Origin: Watersipora subatra
Taxonomy: Eukaryota > Bryozoa > Gymnolaemata > Cheilostomatida > Watersiporidae
NCBI RefSeq assembly: GCF_963576615.1
Contig: NC_088708.1
Location: 30,883,191 to 30,947,190, forward strand
Direction of reading: 5' to 3'
Length of the DNA stretch: 64,000 nt
Shown: in pieces, positions 52,101 through 64,000 of the stretch
Numbering within the stretch: position 1 is the first letter of the stretch
How the letters are laid out: each line of letters starts with the position of its first letter
The notes under the pieces: generated by a model
What the model was told of the DNA's origin: nothing
The model's database searches: none
Seen by the model: the letters and a program-made list of their open reading frames with translations, nothing else
Program-made: the position numbers and the translations under genes

Positions 52101-52562
52101 AACAGTATGCGATTGCAGTTGGTAGTTTAGGAGAGTAGTGTCGCAATTTCATCATCATGAACGATACAAATTCATTGTTTAGAAGCTCGTGCTAGCGCTA
52201 TTTGAGCGTGTCTCCTCTTCATTCTGGCCCAGTGTGTCCAAAATATTTGCTCTGCTATCCACTGTTGGGCAGCTCAACCTACTGTAGAGCCGTTCTATTT
52301 GCACAGTCATTTTTGATTTAATTTCAACAAGCATACTCGAGGTTAAAAACCTTGCCCCAGCGTGAGCTCGGGTAACTAAAGCTTGGCTGACAGACGGTAT
52401 GCAGTGTGTCTTTGCCTTGTAGCTGAGAAGAAAAAATTGGTGCTGGCAGAGAAATATAAAGATTTGAAGAAAAAGGGGCAGTTGGATGCCTTTATGAAGA
52501 AGAAAAGGAAGACCAATGCCAAGAAGGACACAAGAATGATTCGTATGTCATCCGCACGGTAG
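46170..52562 (+). CDS. RRP36: RRP36, small-subunit rRNA processing factor
   Basis: Exons: 46170-46233, 46430-46490, 46913-46993, 47080-47245, 48927-49004, 51939-52056, 52423-52562 (stop TAG 52560-52562). All junctions keep phase, giving 235 aa (human 259). RRP36 acts in the nucleolus in the early cleavages of the 18S rRNA precursor. Landmarks: LTLQEIQQLRDKIG (~25-38), PMEMSSKRPS, then the signature VTRDPRFDDLSGQYN (~90-104). A charged helix AVRKIADDEEMDEETRKK, EGHKPYFLKD, and the basic C-terminus LAEKYKDLKKKGQLDAFMKK follow. The start is bounded by an in-frame TAG five codons upstream; the ATG at 46188 is an alternative. Intron 4 carries a minisatellite and a SINE, intron 5 a mariner with a nested MITE. 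Confidence 0.95.
47655..48055. repeat. 37-bp minisatellite in RRP36 intron 4
   Basis: About ten tandem units of the form GTCAGCTACACTGGTAACAC-CTGATATGTCATGAGTT, with scattered substitutions (ACTAGTGGCACC, GATTATGTC). Decayed relatives continue to about 48250. The frame at 48038-48268 only reads the decayed edge of this repeat. Confidence 0.85.
48411..48798 (+). repeat. SINE-like element with internal tRNA-like promoter, copy 1
   Basis: An A-box-like TAGTGTAATGGATAGCACG and a B-box-like GGTTCTGAGTTCAATTCC (48653-48705) lie in a longer unit, from TTTACCGAATGAATTTGAGT to ACTGAGATTTATATA. The unit recurs at 60457-60818. The anticodon-loop position reads CTGCAAA, suggesting a Cys-tRNA-like ancestor, although the acceptor stem is not well formed. 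The tRNA-like part lies inside the unit, not at its edge. Confidence 0.6.
49580..51553 (+). pseudogene. Inactive mariner transposase
   Basis: The coding region is interrupted by the MITE at 49619-50529; the first part reads SNQSEQRICV and the rest begins ICVKLGKTSTQT at about 50534. Landmarks: FEWHKRF-type (VFEWHKRFREGR), DDARSGRP, AAKFVPRLLTDDQK, ITGDESWVYGY (first catalytic Asp, ~50955), LPHDNALAHTAF (second Asp) and YSPDLVPCGFWLFPKLK. In the last motif the third catalytic Asp, expected in the xxD(F/Y)xLF position, is Gly. A one-base shift lies near 50932, and stops follow ETxx (~51004) and ~51016. The element cannot encode active enzyme. Confidence 0.9.
49619..50529. mobile_element. TTAA-site MITE, copy 2, nested in mariner
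   Basis: This 911-bp element has TTAA at 49615-49618 and 50530-50533. It shares termini and interior with 5324-6201, with the interior in opposite orientation. Removing it with one TTAA leaves the mariner transposase frame continuous (RICVKICVKLG), which proves the insertion and its exact TTAA duplication. It is younger than the mariner copy. Confidence 0.9.
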
Positions 52563-52862
52563 CACAATGATTCAACAGGAAGGTGTCATGGCATTACTTG
52601 TTGGACCTTCAGTGTAGATATATAGTTTGTTTGTCTGTGTTTATAATGCTGGTTATAACTCATCAAATCTACCCTTATTATTTTCAGATATAAAATAATA
52701 CAAGTATTAAAAGTCTATAAAAAAATAATTTACGATTATTTATGAAAAACCAATACTAAAAAGATATTAAATGCTAGCCAATTAATCTTTGGATGAATAC
52801 CACTCGGACTGCATTAGCCAGTCATGTGGCGAGTCAAGCATTATAGAGGCTAGAAATATTGC

Positions 52863-55800
52863 CTATGTCCTGCTGGACAACTTGACCCATATGCCTGCTG
52901 ACGGTTGTAAAACCAGTCCTGGGTTAGGTTTCACCTCATCTCTTTTCTGTGTAGACACCAAGTTGAAGTTGAGGAGGATGGTAGCCATTATCACCTTTAG
53001 TTCCATCATGGCAAATTTTTGACCTAGGAAGAAGACAACATTGAGCGCATCAGAGCTGGCTCACATTGTTGAGTACAACGGTTGAACAACACAAATACCC
53101 CTCATCCTGCTGATGACATAATATTGAGTTTACCATAAAAATTATATCACCGAATATGAATTAACCAATTGGGAATGCAACAGAATATGTGTAAGCATTC
53201 TTAATAATATTCAATTATTAAGAATGCAGCAGAATATGGATCAAACAATTAGAGTGAGGATGCTTCTAAAACATTTGTTATGGGCTTGTCAAATTTATTA
53301 TCAAAAATTGTGGTTGTCTGCTCTTGGATAACAAAACTTGCTGAGGTAACTAACTCATCTAAAATACGCAGCTCTGTTTATTGCATCGTATATTTAAGGA
53401 GGACTGTGAGTCTGGGATTTACCACTATGATGAAACGCTCTTCTGAGCAGAGTTGACAAACCTTTTCAGGGAAAAGGGGTGGCAGATAATGCGGACAAAC
53501 AAGGATGAATGAGTGATAACTAATGAAATCATGTGCAACTAATGCAGAAAATAAATTTTTAATATACATAATTTTTTATAGGCAAAGTGAGAGTATTGTG
53601 AATATATACGGCTGCCATAACCTGAAAGAAAGGTACATTTAATTTAGCCTATCCACCGTTATAGAGAGGCTAACAAACAGGTATAAATTTAAATTCAAAC
53701 CACTTTGCTTTTACTTACTTGAAAAACATAACGCAAGTTGTATTTAGCCTTGAAAAGATCTCTATGTTCTTACTTAAGACTGTTCTCCACATTTATCATA
53801 ACCAGAGTTTGAATATCTAAGAATGGGGAGTCGGCAGCAATCTAATACCAGCCCTCAATAGAATACTGATCCTAGGAAAAATGCTACATTGATTTTTAGA
53901 GAGGGTTCTTTCTAGGATGCATTTTGTACAGGAACAATATAAATAAAACATTAATGTGGCCTTACACAACCCCTTAGAATGATTTTAAAAAGCTAAATTG
54001 ATATGAGTGGGACAGCAATACTTTGCCAGCACTGAAAGTGTTAATTTAATCTAACATGATCGATGGGCAGTACCTAAATGCTTTAATGAAGCTTTGTGAT
54101 TTAAAACATATTACTTGAGCAGTACAAAGGCATGTTAAGGTAAATTAATTTAATACACTATTCACATTGCGCATTAAATAAACCTGAAAATCCTAATCGT
54201 GCATTCTTAGAATTAGTCACTTACATATAACTTAATAATTCTGAATGTGACAGCAAAACATTTAGCAATTATCAATAGTATCAACTATCAAAATGTGACA
54301 CCTATCAGGCACATGAACGTTGATCAAATTTCTTGCTCAATATTTTAATTTTTAGAACATTTAAATAAGCCAAATCAGGTTTTTTCCTTGTTTCTCACCT
54401 ATGCAGTTGCGTGGCCCGGCACTGAATGGAACATAAGCATACGGGTGTCTGTTAGCACATTTATCTGGAGAAAACCTTGTTGGGTCAAATGTTTCTGGGT
54501 CAGGAAATATAGCAGGATCCCTATGGAGTGAAATAGTGAATACCGCGGCAGTAGTACCCTTGGGAACTGTGTAGCCTCCTGCAAAAGAATATTCAGTTAC
54601 CTTTCCGTACTGCCATTTGCAGCAAGTATAATGCATCTAGCATTAGTTATAAGTACTGGTAATGCTTGCGGGACAACTTAAAGTAGTGCTCAACAACCTT
54701 TGTTTTCCTTAAAACAATTTCTTTTATGATTAAAACTGACAGAAACGGGAGAACAGAGCTAAGACAGTATTAATCCCGCGGCATTAATTTCATAATTATC
54801 AGAAAGTTTTTGGTGCAATTGTCCACTCATAACACCAATATTGGGAATTCCATTTAGCACCATTCCGTTTGTTCTGTATTTAGATTTTTCATAATAAGAT
54901 TGCCCACTCATAACACCCAATACCTGTATTGGGAATTCCATTGTTTCTATCAGACTCCCTGTTGTGGTGGCAGTTTTATTTCAAAATAACGATCAATTGT
55001 GAAGATGATTTTACTTATAGAAAAAAAACATGCTTATGATTGCCTACATTACAAACAGGTTCAACCGCAGTTCAATATAGCTTTAAATTAAAAAGATGCA
55101 ATAGTTGTGTTACCACAGACTAAGGAGACTCGTTTCATATGGCTCTAGGAAAGAAGGCTAAGAGTCTTCTTCAAACTAATGAAAAATTAAGGTCTTTGCA
55201 ACAAACTAGGGTATTATTCTTGTCCAATTTACTTTTCCGGTCAATCCATTGCTTTGCTCCTTTATAAGAATGTTGAATATTTTGGAATAGCTCACCACCA
55301 ACTTTAATAAAAACTGGAAAGCTGTTGAATACCTCATCATTTTTGGTTCATTCATATAGGTCAAAATGCAAAAAACAACACGCGACTGTCTATCTTAACA
55401 TTTCAATGTGTGCAGACCGAAAACTAGCGAAAATAATTAAAATGAGGTAGTTTGTGGTATTTTTTATTTACCGGTGGAAATATCAATAATAAGCATCACA
55501 AGAAATTTTCATTTACCAATTTTTCGCATATTCAAAAAATATATGTTTTCTACCCCATCAATTATAATGAGTAAAAGAGTGGGACATGCGCGTGTTGGTA
55601 CTAATACTAGCTGATTCAGTGAGGACAAGCCATTTAAAGTATATTAAGAAGTTGAGCCCTGGTATTACAATAAGAGTAAAACTTACTGTGTTGATAGTGA
55701 CAGCCACTATCTGTAGCCAAAAAAGGTTGTTAGAATCTAGATTTGAGCTAAAACTTGTCATCATCAGGGATCATGGTTCAACACGTATTGATCTTACCTA

Positions 55801-58800
55801 ACATCAATATATTGTATCTTCAACACACTAAACTAATCTAATTTGAAACTGGGAGAGTTTCCTTTGAGCGGGCTGTCTCAGGAATGTGATTGCTACATAA
55901 GCATACAGATGTTATCCGAACATAAAATATGACTGTTCGTCGTACAAAGGGCTAAACATTATCTTGAGAAATAATTGGCAGAGGGCCAAGTGTCATAGAC
56001 TGATAGGCGTACCAAAATCAGTGTCTTCAGCGAGAGCTCTACCAAACCACGGAACTGATGGAAATAGCCTCAGTGACTCCTTTATGCACCAATCCAGGTA
56101 CGTCATCTTTGCTAAGTCATCCATGGTGAAGTCTCTAGGGCTATCTATGATGGCAAGAAAGCAATTGAATTTAATCTAAAGGTGTCAGTGAAAACAGTTC
56201 TATCAGTGAGAAATCACAAATGATGGTAAGACATTTTTTGCTTTTCCCAAAGAGTTATCAGCCCCTAGAATGTGAACTAAACAATACTTAATAATATTTG
56301 TGAAAGTTTAAAAACTACTTAACCTACCTCAATCCATAGAAGTATCTAGTTTTAGGAAATTACAGCTACAAGACCTCTCCTAATAATAAAGGGCACTAAC
56401 AAATTTATTTTATAAACACTATAAAATACAATTCTATAATTCACCTAGTAAAATGTAAGTAATATAACTTCCCGCATGCAGCAACCTAAAGCAGGGCTTA
56501 TCTTATCTAAAAACTAAACCCAGATAGTCAACAGCCATATCTAAGCAGAGGCTTTTACTGATTGCGGCAACTAGTACAAGTGTTTGCTTTACCCATTATC
56601 TCATCCAGCTCCTTTTGACACCTGCGTTGAGCATCAAGATTGGCTCCAAGTAAATGAACTGTGTGCGCTGTAGCTGCTGACACAGTATCATGACCCTGCA
56701 ACATTGTAAAGCAGGTTAGACTGTTCTACAGCACTGTACGACCGGTGGTATCAGAGAAACTCCAGAGAAACAACTCTACCTCACCTAGTCTGAGAACATT
56801 AGCATTTACGATAATTACATCAGCTCCTGCAATACATGTACAACCATTTCTTCTCAATGCGCGCTTGACTTGGTTTTCAAACTAAATCCCATAATGCATA
56901 GCTGTGGCGCATAACTAAGAACAGACAAGAGAACAGTTCTCTTGCTATGAGATATATCTATCTACATACTTATAAAACTCTGATCATCCTGTAATTTTAC
57001 ATGTACTTGAAACCATTGCATTGAAGAAATAATATATAGGTGATTAAAGCTTGATAAAATATTGCATTTAACGGGTCTCGAACTCGTAGCATTCAGATAT
57101 GTTGACCAGCTGCTACAATACGACCGCCACATGAATGAGCAGACTAATCTGTAGTATAAGAAAAGTGATGATCTGTGATGTTATGAAAGTTCTAGAATGA
57201 GGGAAGAGTTATAAGATTAGACTAACTAAGGCTTAAGTTAATGTGTAAAAGTGGGTCAACTTCAAACAATGGCAGGCTTAGTTGGCAATCATAGAACTTT
57301 TGTTTTTCATATAAATATGCCACACGATCTATCGGATTAGAAACTCAAGAATTCATCTTTGCACGTGTCAAGGACAGTTGTTCTCAATGAATCCGTTCAT
57401 GGATTTTTGTCATGAAACAAATTTTTGTTGAAAATGAAAGAAATCCTGAGCATCGCTGGGCATTCACCTAGTAATATATAAACTATGGTTACTTTAATAT
57501 CTTTCCATGTAAACTAAGCATTGTGTAAACATCAAAAATAAAAAGGCCAACATTGAGATGTTATGAATTTAGCCTTCACAATACCACAGTCAACCTGCCT
57601 GTAATCGTAATCGCGTCTAACCATTCTTAGTCTCTGTTTACATAGACTAAAAAACAGTGTGGAACAGTTAGTGAAAAAGCTCCACAACCCCAGCCCTATA
57701 GCCCCAGCACCTCAAACATGAATGTATCAACTTCTTCTCGAATCTCCTCATCTGTCAAGGCGTTGCCATGCTCATCTCTACACTCCAGTAGAATATCGAG
57801 AAATGCTTTGTGCTTGCCTCCAAACTCTACCTCACCTTTCATCTCCTGCCGCTCTCTTATAACCTGCCATATCATTGGCTACTCATTTAATATCAGCCAA
57901 TAGAAGTCAGTGTGAAACTAGTACACAGATGATAGGCCAAAGAAGGCTTTATTCGCCAATTTTTATATGATCAAAAATTGGATGTTTCCTAACCACATCC
58001 TAATGCCAGTCACAAAGTTTTAGCAACGAAGTGGCATGCAGATGGCCAATTCTTGATTATTGATTCTCACTAAAACCACAACAGTTGCAATAAAAACAAA
58101 AAGCAAATGAGTTGGATTTTTTTCGCTAAACCAAGGTCAATTATAAAACTAAAAGTAACATCAAGGCGTTGGCAGGGCTGGTGTGTTAGTACTAACAATA
58201 CCAGATTCAGGGAAGACAAGCTATTTAATGTACCCAACCCCTAAGGAAAATAGTACAGATACCAAAGCTAGATGAAGTTGTTGAAGCTAAATATCTCAGA
58301 AAAGACCTACTATAATTGTTAGCAAGTAGTTCTAAAAAGCATGTAGTATTCTAAAGAAATTGTAGAAGAATAAAGTAAAACTCGTCAGCATGCAATATGG
58401 TTCGTAGTATTCATCAACTACCCTGCCTAGGACCCTGGTACTAGTACTAGGAGCCTGGTACTAGTACTAGGACCCTGGTACTAGTACTAGGACCCTGGTA
58501 CTAATACTAGGACCCAGGTACTAGTACAAGGACCCTGGCTTTAGTATTCATCAACTACCTTGCCTAGGACCCTAGTACTAGGACCCTGGCTTTAGTATTT
58601 AAGTAAATCTGTGCATTGAGTAAGGGCCAAGAAGATTGTACCTTGTAGGCATATTGATGCATCGTGTCTATTGCTTTGTTCACTTTGCGACCAACTGGAA
58701 GAGAGTTGTATATAAAATCAGGCCAATACCACGGGGTTCGTTGTCTCACAGCCACAGCTTCTTTTACCAAATAAACGGCCTTCACATAGTCAGATTCTCC

Positions 58801-61538
58801 ATCATGGAGAGCTCCCATGTCCACACCCATAGCCGTATCTGCAGGAAAACAAAATGGCTACGAAGTCAACTAAAATGTGATACTTTATAACACATCTTAA
58901 TTTGTTATTGCACATGAACACTGGTAAAACCTAGAGCATTAAAAAAATCTGTGAAGGATAGATTATCAAATCATTGAAAGAATTGGCTTATTGTTAAAAT
59001 GAACATAATAGGGGCGAACTGCTATACTTTATAATTACCTCTCAATTTTTCCTTTAGAAAATATTATCAACATAAAGCAAAAATGATTAAATTTACAAAA
59101 CCTAAGATCAATTGCATATCAAACCATGTTTGTAAATATAACATAGAACTCCTCTAGCAAGACATTATCTAAACGCCACACTAACAACGCACCGCATATC
59201 ATGTCCAAAGAATTGAGAGTGATTATTGGAAACACGTCAGTAGAACCCTTGTCACATGCGTCTTCTTGAAGTTTGTCCTTGAGTGTCGCAGCGTGATTGT
59301 TCATGGTCAGCAGGAAATCTTGGAGTATATTGAAATGAAAGCTTGGGGTCAGCATTCTTCTCCTGGTCTTCCATTTAGCACCCGTGCTGAAGGAAAGTTG
59401 AACAACTACTCATATTTCTGGTTACTTGGATGTTACTCTTTGAGATATAAATATAAGTGAACATGGAATTTCAGCAGACGGTTTCAAAAATGAGTTTACT
59501 GACTAAATCTTCATGTGTATTTATAAATATACAATGTCTTGAATCTGTCAACGATATAGCTATATCTCAACATCCAGCATCCATTTATGACGAAATAATA
59601 TATGCTATGGAAGGTACAAAGGTCTTGATAATTCCCTATATTATGTTGGACTCAATACTGAGAGGAATTTTTATAAAGACAAAACACGTTTATTAACTGC
59701 ATTTAACAAACTTGAAGATGATTAGAGTCTATAGAGTAAGATGGTCGATTGATCATGACAAACAATTAAAAGCCTAAAAATTATATAATCTCTAGCAAGC
59801 CTCCAAGCATTTCATTTGAATATACTCTGGTGTCAGCACCTTGACTTTCTTAAAGTCTGTGAGGCAACGTAGGAGTTTCATAGCAGGAAGTCAACTCTCA
59901 TTGGCAATGAGATTTGTCTCCCTTGCCTGCTCTGAGCTGCACTGATGAGGCTTCACTAGCCGAAACAGTAGTCTGTAGCGTGAGTGTATATATATATATA
60001 TATGCATAAAGCCGCTAATATATACATATTTGAGGTTTTACAGCATATATATATATACCGTAAAACCTCTAATTGAACACCATGGCGCTAAATTTTTCAA
60101 CCCTTCCTCTATAGTGGCTGTCAATTGGAGGTCGCATTTAAATAGAGGCTGGCGTTGTATTTTTTAAATGGCTCATCAGAATTTTTGAAAGATAGGAAAT
60201 TTAATTTATGGAGGACAATTGTCCTTGAATACGAAAGTTCTATGATGGCCAATTGAGTCTACCATTGCTTTAAGTGGGCCTGCTTTTTCACATTACATGA
60301 GATGTAGTGATTCTGCTCTTTTAACTCTCTCCTCATACAAAAACTGTTCAACATCACGGAACACCGCTCTTATTATACTAAAATTATCCTGCTATGATAG
60401 ATGCATATATATACATACATAAAAGTATTTTCGACATTGCACAGGTAATAAATTAATTACCCAATGAATTTAAGTAGCTCAAGCTAGTAACTTGAGCTAG
60501 TCTAAGCTAGTTGTGTCCATCCGTCTGAAGCCAGCTTGAGCTTATAAGTGTGCTTATAATCGTTATGCATCATGATCTCTCACGAAATCATGATTTTCAA
60601 CCAGCTAGTAGTAACCAATAGCATTTTAATCAGTGTAATAAGTATGTACACAATTATTTCAGTGTAGCGTAGTAGTGAGCTCGCCAGTTTGCAGAAATGG
60701 TAGTTCTGAATTCCATTCCAGTGCCAAAAGGATTTTTTGTTTTTCAAATGGTAATCGCTATAACTGAATACACGAACGACAGACAAACAACCACTGAGAT
60801 TTATATATTCATATGTAAATATATACTCTTGTTACATATTTCAACGCAATAAATTTTGCAAGGAAAATTAAACTCCATCTTCAAATAAAGTGTACCAGTA
60901 GAAGAATGTGCTGCTTTATTAAAAACTTACACGATCTGTTTTAGTATCGATGAATATATCTAAGAATAGTTATCTGTCATTTCATTTATAGATACGTACC
61001 TAGTTAACAGGCCAAAGCCAAGCCAAGGATGTAGATACTCGTAATCATCCGACTTGTCTATCAATACATTGCTTCTCAATAGTTTCTCAGAATCCTCTGG
61101 TGTATAGAGACAAATTATCGCCCATATTCCTATGCGTATTTTGCAAGTAGTTATTTTTCGTAATCGTGCTTCTGTCAAAAGCTCAATCACTTGGTCATAA
61201 AATTCTACAAAATGAAAGTTTTTCTATTATTTGTTGTAATGAACACAAAAAAAACAAAAGAAAGTTTATTGGAATTCAAATAACAAGAAATTCAACAAAT
61301 TTATACCGATGCTAAATCAACAAGCGATGGGATGAAGCTAAATAATAGCCTCACCAACAGGGTCTCGTTTCAAGTGTAAAACATCCCCAACGATAGGCCA
61401 GTCTTTGTAACCAGGTATCTTGTCTAACAGACGCTTGCCTCGTCCTAACTTTAACAGGTAGAACCCCCACAGACACAAAAATGCTGCTAGCACTTTAGCC
61501 AAATCAAGGAAGAACCAGAGAGAGAATGTTTCCAGCAT
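52863..61538 (-). CDS. CYP4-clade cytochrome P450 (CYP4V-like)
   Basis: Exons on the minus strand: 61538-61355, 61204-61000, 59386-59193, 58838-58642, 57863-57711, 56695-56593, 56144-56013, 54578-54399, 53023-52863. All have GT-AG borders and matching phases, giving 502 aa. These enzymes are ER-bound monooxygenases, usually omega-hydroxylating fatty acids or related lipids. An N-terminal membrane anchor (~8-25) precedes the PGY..WPIVGD hinge. [14 protein letters not shown], the CYP4 stretch [11 protein letters not shown], and the I-helix FEGHDTVSA (311-315, with the Glu that can link covalently to heme in CYP4) follow. Then come ExxR (KESLR, 368-371), FDPTRF and the heme loop [11 protein letters not shown] with Cys ~447. 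An acceptor-like CATTCCAG just before the ATG hints at a 5' UTR intron. All key residues are present. Confidence 0.95.
54815..54942. repeat. Short tandem duplication in CYP4 intron 7
   Basis: The string CCACTCATAACACC...TATTGGGAATTCCATT occurs at about 54822-54854 and again at 54902-54941, about 80 bp apart. The unit is a diverged twofold tandem copy. Confidence 0.55.
57062..57140 (-). repeat. tRNA-like sequence, probable SINE head
   Basis: On the minus strand, TAGCAGCTGGTCAA resembles a D-arm/A-box and CTACGAGTTCGAGACCCG a T-arm/B-box, with about 15 bases between for an anticodon arm. The acceptor stem does not pair convincingly and there is no clear anticodon loop, so a tRNA-derived SINE remnant is more likely than a working tRNA. 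It lies in CYP4 intron 5. Confidence 0.4.
58433..58595. repeat. ~20-bp minisatellite in CYP4 intron 4
   Basis: Five to six tandem copies of CTAGGACCCTGGTACTAGTA, each with the inner palindrome TACTAGTA, are followed by a partial second round containing CTTTAGTATTCATCAACTAC. It is unrelated in sequence to the ANAPC10 satellite. Confidence 0.75.
60031..60240. mobile_element. Two facing ends of the AAAACCTC transposon family
   Basis: GAGGTTTTAC (60031-60041) faces GTAAAACCTC (60059-60069) across a short TA repeat. The right-hand copy continues with AATTGAACACCATGGCGCTA, like the element at 7497-8230, and fades near 60240. It is a fragment in CYP4 intron 2. Confidence 0.5.
60457..60818 (+). repeat. 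SINE-like element, copy 2
   Basis: This aligns with 48411-48798 across TCTGAAGCCAGC, CATGATCTCTCACGAAATCA, the tRNA-like centre (60660-60720, decayed) and the ACTGAGATTTATATA end. It lies in CYP4 intron 2. Confidence 0.6.
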
Positions 61539-64000
61539 ATCGTGCAATCTGGAATGCAAAAACAACTTGTCTTGATTTTTGGTATGACTTGAGTATATTA
61601 TATAATGAAAAATAATAATATGTATTAGGTTTCTAATACAAAAGACAAGCTCATAGATAAAACTTGATTTTACCTATATGTATAATATATATAAATATCA
61701 GGGTTTGTTTGTCTATTGTCTGTGTCCCAAAGAGCTGTGCGTAATTTGGTTATTTTTCCTACTCTATATTAACGATTTACTATGACATAATAGAATATAA
61801 CCCTGCTCTATTTTCAAGGTTACTGCTAAAGCACAAGAGCATCAATTTTAATCTGGGATTTCTCACAGCCTACACCAGCTTTTAACCCTCAATCAGAGAA
61901 TAAATGAGCATTATAACCTAATAGACAGATGATCTACAGTCTTAACAACACTGCAGGGTACTGAAAAAGAATGCAGCAAGTGCCGCTAACAAATTTAGCA
62001 TAGAATTTATAGAAACCAGATACAAAAATTGTAAAGTTTCTCTCTTCACAAAATTACTGTATGATAAAAAGTGAACCTGAATCATAATTGTGAGCCGTCA
62101 ATCAGCTCATGAACATGTGGCTACATGCAGTCAATGCTTATCGCATGCATGGTGAGCACCATGTCATTTAAGCTCCAAAATCATTAAAGAGAATTTATAC
62201 AATGATGCATCTCTGTAAAAAGGCTCTCATATGCTGAATTAACCCTGACTAAAATATAGAAATATGTAGTGAGATATGCACCAATATCAACAAAAATTAG
62301 ACTTAAAATTGTCAATATTGTTAACTGATCAAGTTGATTAGCTTGATTAGTTGATTGCGTTGTAACTACCGTAAAAGATTGTCGTCTCTCATGGTTAAAT
62401 CGTAACATCTATGACAAAAATACAATATTCTCCTTTCCTGAAATAAAGAGTTGCAGATGAAGTTACTGATTGTGTGATCATTGAGGCAATGCAGAGGGAA
62501 ATCATTACAGTTGGACTTTTTTGCAAAATATAACTGAAGTTGTCCAAATCGCTATGTAGGCAAACCTTAGTGGTGACATGTTTCTGAAAACTAGTTTGAC
62601 ACTGGCATGTCATCAGTGGTGTCATTTCTTGTTGTAGGTGATCTGAAAGTAACATGATCAGATACTGCCATGTCATCATTATCCATGTTATAATTGGTTT
62701 TATCAAGCTTGAGAAGTACCCAGATTTTATCTGACTACTGTGGCACCAGTGTCCATAAGATAGAACTCTAAAACCTTTTTGACAATCATTTTACCCAGCT
62801 CCTCTGTCTTCGGTATTCAATTCTCACAAACACATCCAGAAGGGTAGGTGGATCTAGCAGGTACTATGCAGTTTTGTCATACAGCTTTTTGCGATATTTT
62901 GTTTTGTTTCAGTTGATCCGCAACAAATATTGCTTTCAATGTCATAATAATGCCAAAGGATGACCTGCTTTTAATCATTGGGTTTTAGATATTGTGACAG
63001 ACTGTCCACTACTAAAAAAGGTTGCTTCTTTTAATAGGCTATATACATGGCTAGAACCTTCAAGGATAGCTCAAATTCATAATGATCCCATAAAGTGTCC
63101 TTTCGTGTCTGCTGCTGGAGACAGCACACTCCAAGTAAAAACATACATTAAAATATCTATCCTCCATAACAGATTGCAGGCTAGAACACATACCTGGCAG
63201 CAGGCTCTCTGCTTTTTATATACCTGATGTCCAGTGCGAACCATAAAAATAATCCTTTTTACTGCTGGCGATACCGCTAATCTCTGACCAAGATATATAG
63301 AAACATCAATGTCATACAGTTAATCTTTCAAGATTAATATGGTTATAGAAACTGGTACTTGAGTTTTGCACTTCCAATTCAAGCCATTGCAGTTGATTTC
63401 CCTTAAGTCTTTCATCATCATATTATCAGAGAAAGTCATTCTTAGTTCTTCAACGGACTAGACTAAAACTTGTAAAGTATTAACTATTATTATTTCACAA
63501 TTCTATTCTTTCTGCTCTATTAAGTCATTGTCATTGAAAGCATGGGAATGTATCAGCCAAGTAGAGTAATTTGCATGGAACATTGTACCAATGCAACTTT
63601 ATATCTTTGCAGTTTAATTAAGAGTCACTGCAACCTGAGTGTACCTGCAATCTCAGGTAAAAGTTTGTTTGTGAGAGACAAGTGGTTTACGATAGGCCTT
63701 GACATAGATGGGGTGACCATATAAGTATGCATAGCTGTAAAATCGCTAGCATTTAAAAACAACTGCAAAAAATTCTTTGTCTATCTGAAAGTAGTTGGTT
63801 TCAGCGTTGGATAGAGCCCTTAATGCATAAGCAATCGAGCATCCTTCTTGAAGTAATAAACCTACTAAATCGGCTTGAGAAACATTCCCTTTCAAATGAG
63901 CCTTTTTTGGCCCATCAAAATATGCAAGAAATGGTTCACTGATGAGAACTCAAGTAATATATTGCTGAGATACCAACCATTGCAGAAATCATCTGAAACC
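61539..64000. other. Region upstream of the CYP4 gene
   Basis: No gene recognised. Frames at 62706-62395 (minus), 62994-63227 and 63542-63724 (plus) lack family resemblance and obvious splice partners. The CYP4 promoter and any 5' UTR exon should lie in the first few hundred bases. Confidence 0.35.

Noticed and set aside
2883-52562. Conserved synteny of C6orf89 and RRP36 with human chromosome 6
   Set aside because: The human genes lie megabases apart with many genes between, and TMEM41B and ANAPC10 are on other chromosomes; no meaningful block.

Overview
The window is AT-rich animal nuclear DNA. Genes are split by GT-AG introns with proper phases, and the intergenic space is packed with transposon remnants, palindromic MITEs, minisatellites and one very large satellite array. 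The protein set (BRAP/C6orf89-like, TMEM41B, APC10, RRP36, a CYP4-clade P450) is ordinary bilaterian housekeeping. The repeat content (Ty3/Gypsy, Ty1/Copia, mariner, TTAA-site MITEs, tRNA-like SINEs) and the low GC suggest a marine invertebrate, perhaps a lophotrochozoan such as a mollusc or bryozoan. That last step is inference; nothing here fixes the species.

Five spliced genes can be read. (1) Plus strand, 2883-8388: a C6orf89/BRAP-like membrane protein, six proposed exons, one junction unresolved. (2) Minus strand, 13213-10146: TMEM41B, six exons, 294 aa, all phases agree. (3) Minus strand, 38146-28222: ANAPC10 (APC10/DOC1), four exons, 189 aa, all phases agree; its 8.4 kb first intron holds a ~6.8 kb array of a 20-bp satellite and two MITEs. 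(4) Plus strand, 46170-52562: RRP36, seven exons, 235 aa; intron 4 holds a 37-bp minisatellite and a SINE, and intron 5 holds a mariner that itself carries a nested TTAA-site MITE. (5) Minus strand, 61538-52863: a complete CYP4-type cytochrome P450, nine exons, 502 aa, tail-to-tail with RRP36 and about 300 bp from it.

Between TMEM41B and ANAPC10 lies a retroelement cluster, all on the minus strand: a gag-protease-only LTR element (about 15856-19389), a degenerate Ty3/Gypsy element with both LTRs (19443-23795), and an isolated Gypsy integrase C-terminal fragment (about 24950-25450). Between ANAPC10 and RRP36 sit a 5'-truncated Ty1/Copia element (39328-40840) and a Tc1-like TIR pair (43259-43874).

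The five genes belong to unrelated pathways: autophagy/lipid scrambling, the anaphase-promoting complex, ribosomal RNA processing, lipid hydroxylation and a Golgi membrane protein. They do not form a cluster. The most unusual structure is the satellite inside ANAPC10. It starts about 20 bp after the exon 1 donor, is open in three frames on the gene's sense strand, stays in frame with APC10 exon 1 if the intron is retained, and shows nested higher-order duplications.
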